A program made the translations under genes and the position numbers. The notes under the pieces are model-generated. The model was not told where the DNA came from. It saw only the letters and a list, made by a program, of their open reading frames with translations, and searched no databases. From contig CAZLNO010000042.1 of assembly GCA_964561005.1 (NCBI GenBank), forward strand, positions 1-29,802: a stretch of 29,802 nucleotides of DNA. Reading direction: 5' to 3'. Source of the DNA: CAZLNO01 sp964561005 (lineage in GTDB: Bacteria; Pseudomonadota; Alphaproteobacteria; Kiloniellales; Rhodovibrionaceae). Shown piece by piece: positions 23,494-29,802 of the stretch (its first letter is position 1; each line of letters starts with the position of its first letter).

Positions 23494-23734
23494 TCCGCGT
23501 TTGCCAGAGGCCGACGAGCCGACGCCCCGGCGCGATCCGCTTGGCGTCGGAATACCCCTTTTTAGAGGTGTCCAGGCGCGTTATTCAATAAAGACGGGTT
23601 GTGTCGCGTGGAAACCCCCGGAGGTTGTCCAGCTAAGCCCTTCGATCGCCTGGTTGCAGCAGTCATCGTGGACGACTCGCGAAGGAAAGCCCTTTATGGT
23701 TCCCAAGAGTCCCACAAGCATAGGAACGACGAGC
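23494..23734. other. Leader of the DUF2125 gene; decayed sequence
   Basis: 241 bp without an intact gene. The left part continues the open frame of the toxin remnant into non-homologous sequence. On the minus strand an open frame 23581-23736 ends ...SGGFHATQPVFIE but has no clear family. The right end carries AGGAA before the DUF2125 start. No promoter is evident. Confidence 0.35.
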
Positions 23735-24784
23735 ATGCTGCGCCGCACCCGTCTGGTTTTCCTGGTCGCGCTGGCCGTGCTGGTGGTGCCGCTGGTCGGC
23801 GGCGCCGGCGGCTGGGTGTGGGCCGAGAGCATCTACACCGAGAGCTGGGCGCAATGGCTGGAGGCCCGGCGCGCGGAGGGCTACCGCTTCGAGAACGCGA
23901 CGCCGCGCACGTCGGGATTTCCCAGTCGAATCGAGCTGCGCCTCGACGACTTCGCCATGACCGCGCCCGACGGCTGGCGCTGGGAGCCGCCGGCGGTGCA
24001 AGGCGAGGCCTCGCTGCTGGCGCCCTTCGAGATGCGGCTGAACGGACCGGGAGAGCATGGCGTGGTGACGCCGGACGGCCGGCGGCTCACGCTCGCGGCG
24101 GAGTCCGCCGACGGCCGCCTGGCCTTCGACCCGGAGCGCGGGCTGGACCGGGGCAACCTGCGGCTGGGCGGCATCGCGCTGGCCGGTCTTCCCGCCGGCC
24201 GGGTGTCGGCGGAGTTCCTGGAAACCACCGTGGGGCCAAGGCGACAAGAGGGCAACGGTCCGGCGACGACCGTGTTCACGACCGAAGCACGCGGACTCAC
24301 GCTGCCGCCCGATGCCGACACGCCCTTCGGCCGCCGGATCGAGCGGCTGGAGCTTCGCGGCCGGCTCGAAGGCGACCTGCCGGCCGGGCAGGACGCCCAG
24401 GCGCTTCAGGCCTGGCGCGCGGCCGGGGGCGGCGTGGACGTCGACCATCTGCGCGTGGTCTGGCCGCCGCTGACGATGTCCGGGGAGGGGCGCCTGAGCC
24501 TGGATCCGGAACTGCGGCCGCAGGGGCGGCTGGACATGGCGGTGCAAGGGCTGGAGGCCGCCATGGACCGCCTGGCCGAGGCCGGCGTGCTCGATGCCAA
24601 GACCGCCGGCTATGTCAAGCTGGCGGTGGTCGCGCTGGGCCGCCAGGACTCCGAGCACGGCAAGACGACGGTGCAGGTGCCGGTCACTCTTCGCGATGGC
24701 CGGCTGTATCTGGGGCCGGTGCCGCTGTTGAAGCTTTCTCCGGTTCTCGCGGATCGAACGACCCGGCTTGGTGCGCTTCAATGA
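23735..24784 (+). CDS. DUF2125 domain-containing periplasmic or membrane-anchored protein
   Basis: This 349-aa protein begins MLRRTRLVFLVALAVLVVP, a signal anchor or signal peptide (about 8-30), followed by GWVWAESIYTESWAQWLEARRAEGYRFE and a long beta-rich body (PSRIELRLDDFAMTAPDGW, VDVDHLRVVWPPLTMSGEGRLSLD). The ending VTLRDGRLYLGPVPL is typical of DUF2125 proteins of alphaproteobacteria; the function is unknown. The start has AGGAA nine bases upstream; an open frame further upstream (from 23501) lacks a ribosome site. Its last 101 bases overlap the 3' end of tyrA on the opposite strand. About 17 residues follow the normal family end. Confidence 0.8.
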   Translation: MLRRTRLVFLVALAVLVVPLVGGAGGWVWAESIYTESWAQWLEARRAEGYRFENATPRTSGFPSRIELRLDDFAMTAPDGWRWEPPAVQGEASLLAPFEMRLNGPGEHGVVTPDGRRLTLAAESADGRLAFDPERGLDRGNLRLGGIALAGLPAGRVSAEFLETTVGPRRQEGNGPATTVFTTEARGLTLPPDADTPFGRRIERLELRGRLEGDLPAGQDAQALQAWRAAGGGVDVDHLRVVWPPLTMSGEGRLSLDPELRPQGRLDMAVQGLEAAMDRLAEAGVLDAKTAGYVKLAVVALGRQDSEHGKTTVQVPVTLRDGRLYLGPVPLLKLSPVLADRTTRLGALQ

Positions 24785-25649
24785 CGCCGCGCCGGATATC
24801 CCGCGTCCGCCGGAAGCGCGATTCCAGCACCTCCCCCTCGCCCCAGCGGATGGCCCGCTGCAGCGCCGTGATGTCCTCGCTGAAGCGCTGCAGCACGTCC
24901 AGCACCGCCTCGCGGTTGTTCAGGAAGATGTCCCGCCACATCACCGGGTCGGACCCGGCAATGCGGGTGAAGTCGCGAAAGCCGCCGGCGGAGAACTTCA
25001 CGACCTCCTGCTTCTCGCCGTTCTCCAGGTCGGCGGCGGTCGAGACGATGGTGTAGGCGATCAGGTGCGGCAGGTGCGAGGTGATCGCCAGCACCCGGTC
25101 GTGGTGGTCGGCGTCCATGATCTCGACCGACGATCCGACGCCGCGCCACAGCGCCGCCACCTTGGCCACGGCCGCCTCGTCGGTGCCCGGCGGCGGGGTC
25201 AGGATGGTCCAGCGATCCTCGAACAGCTCGGCGAAGCCGGCCTCGGGGCCCGACTTCTCCGTGCCGGCGATGGGGTGGCCGGGGACGAAGTGGACGTGGT
25301 CCGGCACGAAGGGCCCGACGTCGCGGATCACCGCCCGCTTCACCGAGCCCACGTCGCTCAGGACGCTCTCGCGCCGGAGCCGCGGGCCGATGCGCTCGGC
25401 GATCTCGGCATAGGCGCCCACGGGCGTGCAGATCACCACGAGGTCGCAGCCCTTCACCGCCTCGGCCGGGTCGGCCTCCGCCCGGTCCACGATGTCGAGT
25501 TCCAGCGCCGTGCGCCGCGTGGCCTCGCGCCGCGCGCAGCCGACGATCTCCCCCACCAGGCCGTGCCGCCGCGCCGCCAGCGCCAGCGAGGCGCCGATCA
25601 GCCCGACGCCGATCAGGCCGACACGTTCGAAAAGGGGCGATGCGCTCAT
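24684..25649 (-). CDS. tyrA: Prephenate / arogenate (cyclohexadienyl) dehydrogenase
   Basis: This 321-aa NAD(P)-dependent enzyme converts prephenate (or arogenate) on the way to tyrosine. The Rossmann motif is VGLIGVGLIGASLA (about 10-23), then VICTPVGAY, SDVGSVK, FVPGHPIAGTEKSG with the catalytic-type His, TSHLPHLIAYT, and a helical dimerisation domain (GGFRDFTRIAGSDPVMWRDI). It starts at ATGA overlapping the hisC stop, so it is coupled to hisC. Its C-terminal 25-30 residues (Pro/Ala/Glu-rich, ending GHREE) exceed the usual end and lie opposite the DUF2125 gene. TyrA and cyclohexadienyl types cannot be separated by eye. Confidence 0.9.
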   Translation of the reverse strand: MSASPLFERVGLIGVGLIGASLALAARRHGLVGEIVGCARREATRRTALELDIVDRAEADPAEAVKGCDLVVICTPVGAYAEIAERIGPRLRRESVLSDVGSVKRAVIRDVGPFVPDHVHFVPGHPIAGTEKSGPEAGFAELFEDRWTILTPPPGTDEAAVAKVAALWRGVGSSVEIMDADHHDRVLAITSHLPHLIAYTIVSTAADLENGEKQEVVKFSAGGFRDFTRIAGSDPVMWRDIFLNNREAVLDVLQRFSEDITALQRAIRWGEGEVLESRFRRTRDIRRGVIEAHQAGSFDPREPEKASTAAPAPDTAGHREE

Positions 25650-26737
25650 CCCGTCCGCTCCCCGAAGCTGGTCAGCGCCTCGGCGGCCTGGCGCATGTCG
25701 TCCTCGGTGCCGATGGACACGCGCAGGCAGGCCGGCAGGCCGTAGGCCGCCATGCGCCGCACCAGCACGCCGTGGCGCTTGAAGTGCTCGACCGTCGCCT
25801 CGGCGCGCTCCGGCGACTCCAGGCGCAGCAGCACGAAGTTGCCGGCCGAGGGCAGGGCCTCGATGCCGGCCCGCGCCGCCTGCTGGCGGAACCAGTCGCG
25901 CCAGACGCGGTTGTGCTCGGCCGAGCGGGCCACGTGGTCGCGGTCGCGAATGGCCGCCAGGCCCGCCGCCTGCGCCGCGGCGGAGACGTTGAACGGCCCC
26001 CGCGCCCGGTTCAGCACGTCCACCACCCCGGCCGGCCCGTAGGCCCAGCCCAGGCGCAGGCTCGCCAGGCCGTGGATCTTGGAGAAGGTGCGCGTCATCA
26101 CGACGTTGTCCGCCCCTTCCACCAATGCCGCCCCGTCGACGTAGTCCGGCGCGTCGGTCACGTACTCGGCATAGGCCGCGTCGATCACCAGCAGCACGTC
26201 TTTCGGCAGCCCCGCGTGCAGCCGCGCCAGCGACCCGGCGGACAGGTAGGTGCCCGTCGGGTTGTTCGGGTTGGCCAGGAAAACCAGCTTCGTGCGCTCG
26301 CTCACCCGCGCCAGGAGCGCGTCCACGTCGGCGGTCAACTCGCTCTCCGGCGCGGCCACCGCCGTGGCGCCCGCGGTGGAGGCGGCGATGGGGTACATGA
26401 GAAAGCCGTGCCGGCTGTAGAGCACCTCGTCGCCCGGCCCGGCATAGGCCCGGACCAGCAGCGCGATCAGCTCGTCCGAGCCGGCGCCGCAGACGATGCG
26501 CCCGGCCTCCAGGCCGTGAATCTCCGCGATCGCCTCGCGCAGCGCGCGGCTGCCGCCGTCGGGATAGCGATGCAGCGCGTCGGCCAGCTCGACATAGGCC
26601 CGGGCCGCGTCGGGACTCGGGCCCAGGGGGTTCTCGTTGGACGCCAGGCGCGCCACGCGGGCGACGCCGGGAAGCTGCGATTCGCCGCCCACATAGGGCT
26701 CGATGTCCAGAACGCCGGGACGCGGGGTCGGCGCCAT
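25646..26737 (-). CDS. hisC: Histidinol-phosphate / aromatic aminotransferase
   Basis: This 363-aa fold-type I PLP enzyme has LASNENPLGPSP (31-42), HRYPDGG, GAGSDELI, LANPNNPTG (154-162), DAAYAEY and the Schiff-base lysine Lys220 in TRTFSKIHGLASLRLG. It matches HisC. Placement between chorismate mutase and tyrA suggests it also or mainly transaminates prephenate or 4-hydroxyphenylpyruvate, as HisC-like enzymes do in other bacteria. GGAGGAGG precedes the ATG at 26737; the frame extends further to 26833 but without family-like sequence. Its stop overlaps the tyrA start by four bases. Confidence 0.9.
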   Translation of the reverse strand: MAPTPRPGVLDIEPYVGGESQLPGVARVARLASNENPLGPSPDAARAYVELADALHRYPDGGSRALREAIAEIHGLEAGRIVCGAGSDELIALLVRAYAGPGDEVLYSRHGFLMYPIAASTAGATAVAAPESELTADVDALLARVSERTKLVFLANPNNPTGTYLSAGSLARLHAGLPKDVLLVIDAAYAEYVTDAPDYVDGAALVEGADNVVMTRTFSKIHGLASLRLGWAYGPAGVVDVLNRARGPFNVSAAAQAAGLAAIRDRDHVARSAEHNRVWRDWFRQQAARAGIEALPSAGNFVLLRLESPERAEATVEHFKRHGVLVRRMAAYGLPACLRVSIGTEDDMRQAAEALTSFGERTG

Positions 26738-26768
26738 CTTGACCTCCTCCGGGAATCGGCGGTTGCCG

Positions 26769-27629
26769 TCAGGCCAGCTCTTCGGCCGACAGCGGCATGG
26801 CATAGCCGCCGAGGGGCCACGCCGTCGAGACAATGTTCTCGCCCGCGCCGTACAGGGCCGCGAGGCGCGGGTCCTCGTCGTCCAGGATGCCCGCGTGCTC
26901 GATCAGGTAGTAGGCCGTGCGGTCCCGACCGACATGGGCCTTCCAGTCCGTGACCTCGAAGCCCGCCTGCTGAAGCACCCGGCGCAGGGCCGAGCGGCTG
27001 GCCTGCTCCGCGCCCTCGATCGCCAGGTAGCCGCGGTCGTCCCCGGTTTCCTGCGGGATGTCGAGGCCCACGGCCAGCGCCTCGCCGTGCAGCGGGCTGT
27101 CCACCGGCCGGGCAAAGGGGAGGCGGGCCATGATCCGCGGCACCCGCGTCCCGCGCCGCGCCAGGCTCGGCCACCAGGCCGTCGGCTCCTCGCTTTCGGG
27201 CATTGGCAGGACCCCGACCGTCGCCGTGCCGTCGGCCACCGCCTGCAGGACGCGAGCCGCGGTGCCCAGTTCCTGGATGGGGGTCAGCGAGCCGAAGTGG
27301 TCGCGGGCCAGACGGCACAGCTCGCCATCGCCCTGACGCGAGCGCAGCACGGCCACCGAGAAGGCTCCCTGCACGGCCAGCCCGGCGGCGAAGATCTCGC
27401 GCCAGATGCGCACGATCACCGGCTTGGGAAAGGCGCCGCTGTGGCGGCGGATCAGCCGGCGCAGCACCATCGCCTCGCGGCCGGGGCGGATGTACACCTC
27501 GCTGCCCGCCTTGGCCTGGCGGATTCGCTCCTGCAGGTTACCGCGCCGCACGAGCAGGTCATGCAGCGCGTCGTCAATCTCATCGATTTCGCGCCGCAGT
27601 TCGGCGAGCGATGGGTCGGTCAAGCTCAT
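26769..27629 (-). CDS. Chorismate mutase with reduced prephenate-dehydratase-like and ACT-like C-terminus
   Basis: This 286-aa protein opens with an AroQ chorismate mutase domain (about 5-90): ELRREIDEIDDALHDLLVRR, KAGSEVYIRPGREAMVLRRL and WREIFAAGLAVQG supply the Arg, Lys, Arg-Glu and Gln positions of the active site. Residues about 95-200 resemble a shortened periplasmic-binding-type domain as in prephenate dehydratase but lack its N-x-TRF motif. Residues about 205-265 (GYLAIEGAEQASRSALRRVL, DRTAYYLIEHAGILDDEDPRLAAL) look like an ACT domain. So it probably converts chorismate to prephenate under amino-acid control, with no dehydratase activity of its own. It is first in the operon with hisC and tyrA. 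The ATG at 27629 begins MSLTDPSLAELRREID; the ribosome site is weak. Confidence 0.82.
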   Translation of the reverse strand: MSLTDPSLAELRREIDEIDDALHDLLVRRGNLQERIRQAKAGSEVYIRPGREAMVLRRLIRRHSGAFPKPVIVRIWREIFAAGLAVQGAFSVAVLRSRQGDGELCRLARDHFGSLTPIQELGTAARVLQAVADGTATVGVLPMPESEEPTAWWPSLARRGTRVPRIMARLPFARPVDSPLHGEALAVGLDIPQETGDDRGYLAIEGAEQASRSALRRVLQQAGFEVTDWKAHVGRDRTAYYLIEHAGILDDEDPRLAALYGAGENIVSTAWPLGGYAMPLSAEELA

Positions 27630-27832
27630 CGGGAAATTTCGCGCGACGTGTCGCGGGGTCGATCGCATACTCATAGTCGCTGACGCTTCCAAAATCAAAG
27701 CAAAACCTACATATGGAAACCGTTGACAGGGCGCGTGCCGGCTTCGTAGGTGTGCCGGCTCTCCGCGCGTGCCGCACAGCCAGGCCGCTCCGGGCGACCC
27801 CGGAGCCGCGCAAGGAGCAGCCGTGTGGATCA
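27630..27832. promoter_or_regulatory. Divergent promoter region and structured metX leader
   Basis: The 203-bp gap between the chorismate mutase gene and metX holds a perfect TTGACA at 27723-27728 facing metX; the best -10 after 17 bp is GTAGGT, which is weak. The following ~100-base leader has repeated GTGCCGGC words and an 8-bp hairpin GCTCCGGG-cgac-CCCGGAGC (27787-27806) just before AAGGAG. SAM-responsive leaders are common before alphaproteobacterial met genes, but I could not match this one to a known SAM riboswitch. Confidence 0.4.
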
Positions 27833-29008
27833 GTGACGGTGAATGAGGATCTCCGGGACCCGACCTTGACGCATCGCACGCCCCTGGACGCTGGCCACCG
27901 GGTCGAGCTGGGTCGCGAGGCCCCGCTGCGCCTGGACTGCGGCGCGACGCTGGGCCCGTTCACCATGGCCTATCGCACCTACGGGCGGCTGAACGCCGAG
28001 CGGTCGAACGCGATTCTGGTCTGTCACGCGCTGACCGGCGACCAGCATCCCCTGGCGCCGCCGCACACCACGCGGCCGGGGTGGTGGGAGCTGATGGTCG
28101 GGCCGGGCAGGCCGCTGGACACCGAGCGCTACTACGTCATCTGCGCCAACGTCATCGGCGGCTGCTCCGGCACCGAGGGGCCGAAGGAGATCAACCGGGA
28201 AACCGGCGAGCCCTGGAGCCTGGACTTTCCGGTCATCACCATCGCCGACATGGTGCGCGCCCAGGCGATGCTGCTGGACCACCTGGGCATCGAGCAGCTT
28301 TTCTGCGTCATCGGCGGCTCCATGGGCGCGATGCAGGTGCTGCAGTTCTGCGTCAGCTACCCAGATCGCACCTTCGCCGCCGTGCCGATCGCCGGCGCCG
28401 CGCGGCACTCGGCGCAGAACATCGCCTTCCACGAGGTCGGCCGGCAGGCCATCATGGCCGACCCGGACTGGTGCGACGGCGACTACCTGCGCCACGGCAA
28501 GGTGCCGCGGCGGGGGCTGGCGGTGGCGCGCATGGCCGCGCACATCACCTACCTGTCGGAGGCGGCGCTGCACCGCAAGTTCGGCCGGCGGCTGCAGGAC
28601 CGGCAGTACGTGACCTACGGCTTCGACGCCGACTTTCAGGTCGAGAGCTACCTGCGCCACCAGGGCTCCAGCTTCGTCTCCCGCTTCGACGCGAATTCCT
28701 ATCTCTACATCACGCGGGCGATGGACTACTTCGACCTGGCGGGGGAGCACGGCGGGGTGCTGGCGCGCGCGTTCGCGAACACGCCGGTGCGCTACTGCGT
28801 GGTGTCCTTCACCAGCGACTGGCTTTTCCCGACACCGGAGAGCCGCGAGGTGGTGCACGCGCTGAACGCGGCGGCGGCGGACGTCAGCTTCGTCGAAATC
28901 GAGACCGACAAGGGGCACGACGCCTTCCTGCTGGACGAGCCGGAGTTCTTCGACGTGCTGCGCGGCTTCCTGCGCGGCTGCGCCGAGCACCGGGGGCTGC
29001 GGCCATGA
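27833..29008 (+). CDS. metX: Homoserine O-acetyltransferase/O-succinyltransferase (MetX)
   Basis: This 391-aa alpha/beta hydrolase activates homoserine for methionine synthesis. The elbow GGSMGAMQ carries Ser163; Asp329 (FTSDWLFP) and His362 (DKGHDAF) complete the triad. Other marks are AYRTYGRLN, HALTGDQH, NVIGGCSGTEGP and ANSYLYITRAMDYFDL. Acetyl versus succinyl donor cannot be read reliably from sequence. The start is probably GTG 27833, though an in-frame GTG at 27839 is possible; the frame is open back to 27713, but upstream residues look like leader. The stop overlaps metW (ATGA). Confidence 0.92.
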   Translation: MTVNEDLRDPTLTHRTPLDAGHRVELGREAPLRLDCGATLGPFTMAYRTYGRLNAERSNAILVCHALTGDQHPLAPPHTTRPGWWELMVGPGRPLDTERYYVICANVIGGCSGTEGPKEINRETGEPWSLDFPVITIADMVRAQAMLLDHLGIEQLFCVIGGSMGAMQVLQFCVSYPDRTFAAVPIAGAARHSAQNIAFHEVGRQAIMADPDWCDGDYLRHGKVPRRGLAVARMAAHITYLSEAALHRKFGRRLQDRQYVTYGFDADFQVESYLRHQGSSFVSRFDANSYLYITRAMDYFDLAGEHGGVLARAFANTPVRYCVVSFTSDWLFPTPESREVVHALNAAAADVSFVEIETDKGHDAFLLDEPEFFDVLRGFLRGCAEHRGLRP

Positions 29009-29673
29009 GCCCGCTGGACGCGGCGCGGTCCGGGGCGGCCGCCCCGCGCCGGCGCGAGATCCGCGGCGACCTCGCCCTGATCGCGGACATGGTGGAGCCG
29101 GGAACGCGGGTGCTGGACGTGGGGTGCGGCGACGGCGCCCTGCTGGACTGCCTGGTCCACGACAAGGGGGTCATCGGCCGCGGTATCGAGCTGAGCCAGG
29201 CCGGAGTGAACGCCTGCGTCACCCACGGCCTCTCGGCCATCCAGGGCGACGCCGACACCGACCTGAAGGACTACCCCTCCGGGTCCTTCGACTACGCCAT
29301 CCTCAGCCAGACGCTGCAGGCCACGCGCGCGCCCAGGGCGGTGCTGGAGCACCTGGTGCGCATCGGCCGGCGGGCCATCGTGTCCTTTCCCAACTTCGGC
29401 CACTGGCAGGTGCGGCTGCGCCTGCTGCTGAACGGCCGCATGCCGGTCTCCCGCTCGCTGCCCGACCCCTGGTACGAGACGCCGAACATCCATCTGTGCA
29501 CGATCGGCGACTTCCTGGAACTCTGCGCCGCGCTCGACATCGCGGTGGAGCGGGCCGTGGCACTCGATTCCGGCGGACGGGACAAGCAGATCGGCAATCC
29601 GCGCTGGGCCAACCTGCTGGCGGAGCAGGGGCTGTTCGTCCTGCGCCAGGCGGGGGCGGGGCCAGGCCGCTGA
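29005..29673 (+). CDS. metW: Methionine biosynthesis protein MetW (class I SAM methyltransferase fold)
   Basis: This 222-aa protein has a SAM-binding Rossmann fold: RVLDVGCGDGALLDCL (motif I, about 35-50), GRGIELSQAGVNAC, QGDADTDLKDYPSGSFDYAILSQTLQ split over motifs II-III, and FPNFGHWQVRLRLLLNGRMP plus PWYETPNIHLCT typical of MetW. MetW is almost always coupled to metX, as here with a four-base overlap, and is needed for or stabilises MetX activity in several proteobacteria. No clear terminator follows; the dispersed repeat begins about 30 bases later. Confidence 0.93.
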   Translation: MSPLDAARSGAAAPRRREIRGDLALIADMVEPGTRVLDVGCGDGALLDCLVHDKGVIGRGIELSQAGVNACVTHGLSAIQGDADTDLKDYPSGSFDYAILSQTLQATRAPRAVLEHLVRIGRRAIVSFPNFGHWQVRLRLLLNGRMPVSRSLPDPWYETPNIHLCTIGDFLELCAALDIAVERAVALDSGGRDKQIGNPRWANLLAEQGLFVLRQAGAGPGR

Positions 29674-29702
29674 GCCCATGGAACCGCAAAGGTCTTGCAG
29701 CT

Positions 29703-29802
29703 CTCACCCTTCGACAGGCTCAGGGTGAGGGGTAGCGCTAGTAGGCCTCCTCATGCTGAGCCTGTCGAAGCATGAGCCTGTCGAAGCATGAGCCTGTCGA
29801 AG
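29703..29802. repeat. Dispersed palindromic repeat with tandem 16-mers, cut by the window end
   Basis: CTCACCCTTCGACAGGCTC faces itself in part (CACCCTTCG...CAGGGTGAG). CCTCATGCTGAGCCTGTCGAAG then leads into two exact tandem copies of CATGAGCCTGTCGAAG (29771-29786 and 29787-29802). It is the same family as the copies at 28-105 and 23104-23155. The tandem array probably continues past the window. Confidence 0.8.

Noticed and set aside
23581..23736. Minus-strand fragment with KGFPSRVV and EGLSW that faintly recalls the C-terminal half of MazF
   Set aside because: Only a few residues agree, the sequence is short and lacks the rest of the domain, and it overlaps the start of the DUF2125 gene; chance cannot be excluded.

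Overview
The window reads as a chromosomal segment of a GC-rich, probably methylamine-using alphaproteobacterium. The basis is strong G/C bias at third codon positions, the gene families present (a FtsE/FtsX pair divergent from an MJ0042/DUF3426 protein, class II NrdJ, a CpdR-like receiver, DUF2125, a chorismate mutase-hisC-tyrA block divergent from metX-metW) and dispersed palindromes built on CTTCGACAGGCTCAG. I cannot name a genus. No rRNA, tRNA, CRISPR array or intact transposase is visible.

Left third (about 0.2-12.1 kb): an apparently complete N-methylglutamate (NMG) pathway. The leftward arm is gmaS-mgsA-mgsB-mgsC plus an uncharacterised 131-aa gene, closed by a good terminator. The rightward arm is a FadR-type GntR regulator with its own terminator, then mgdA-mgdB-mgdC-mgdD, the four subunits of a sarcosine-oxidase-like N-methylglutamate dehydrogenase. 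By analogy with characterised clusters, methylamine is captured as gamma-glutamylmethylamide (GmaS), the methylamino group is moved to make N-methylglutamate (MgsABC), and MgdABCD oxidises that to glutamate while passing the one-carbon unit to tetrahydrofolate. Nitrogen ends up in amino acids without methylamine dehydrogenase. The 311-bp space between gmaS and the regulator gene holds nested inverted repeats that look like operators.

Middle (12.1-20.9 kb): a small hypothetical gene, a single-domain response regulator, a zinc-ribbon/DUF3426 membrane protein, and then ftsE-ftsX-ydcF-like-plsC in one tight rightward run (division ABC complex and envelope functions). nrdJ (B12-dependent ribonucleotide reductase) follows, with DnaA-box-like nonamers on both sides. 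Behind it is a lower-GC two-gene unit with its own promoter: an 87-aa unknown translationally coupled to a dCTP-deaminase-like protein. It looks acquired.

Right third (20.9-29.8 kb): leftward DUF4010 membrane protein and ChaC-like genes. Next comes an 890-bp stretch with no intact gene that holds a strong orphan hairpin terminator, a MITE-like 117-bp element and the 3' remnant of a PemK/MazF-type toxin gene. A DUF2125 protein then overlaps tyrA tail to tail by 101 bp. The leftward operon chorismate mutase-hisC-tyrA makes aromatic amino acids, and the divergent metX-metW pair acts in methionine synthesis. The window ends inside another copy of the palindromic repeat.
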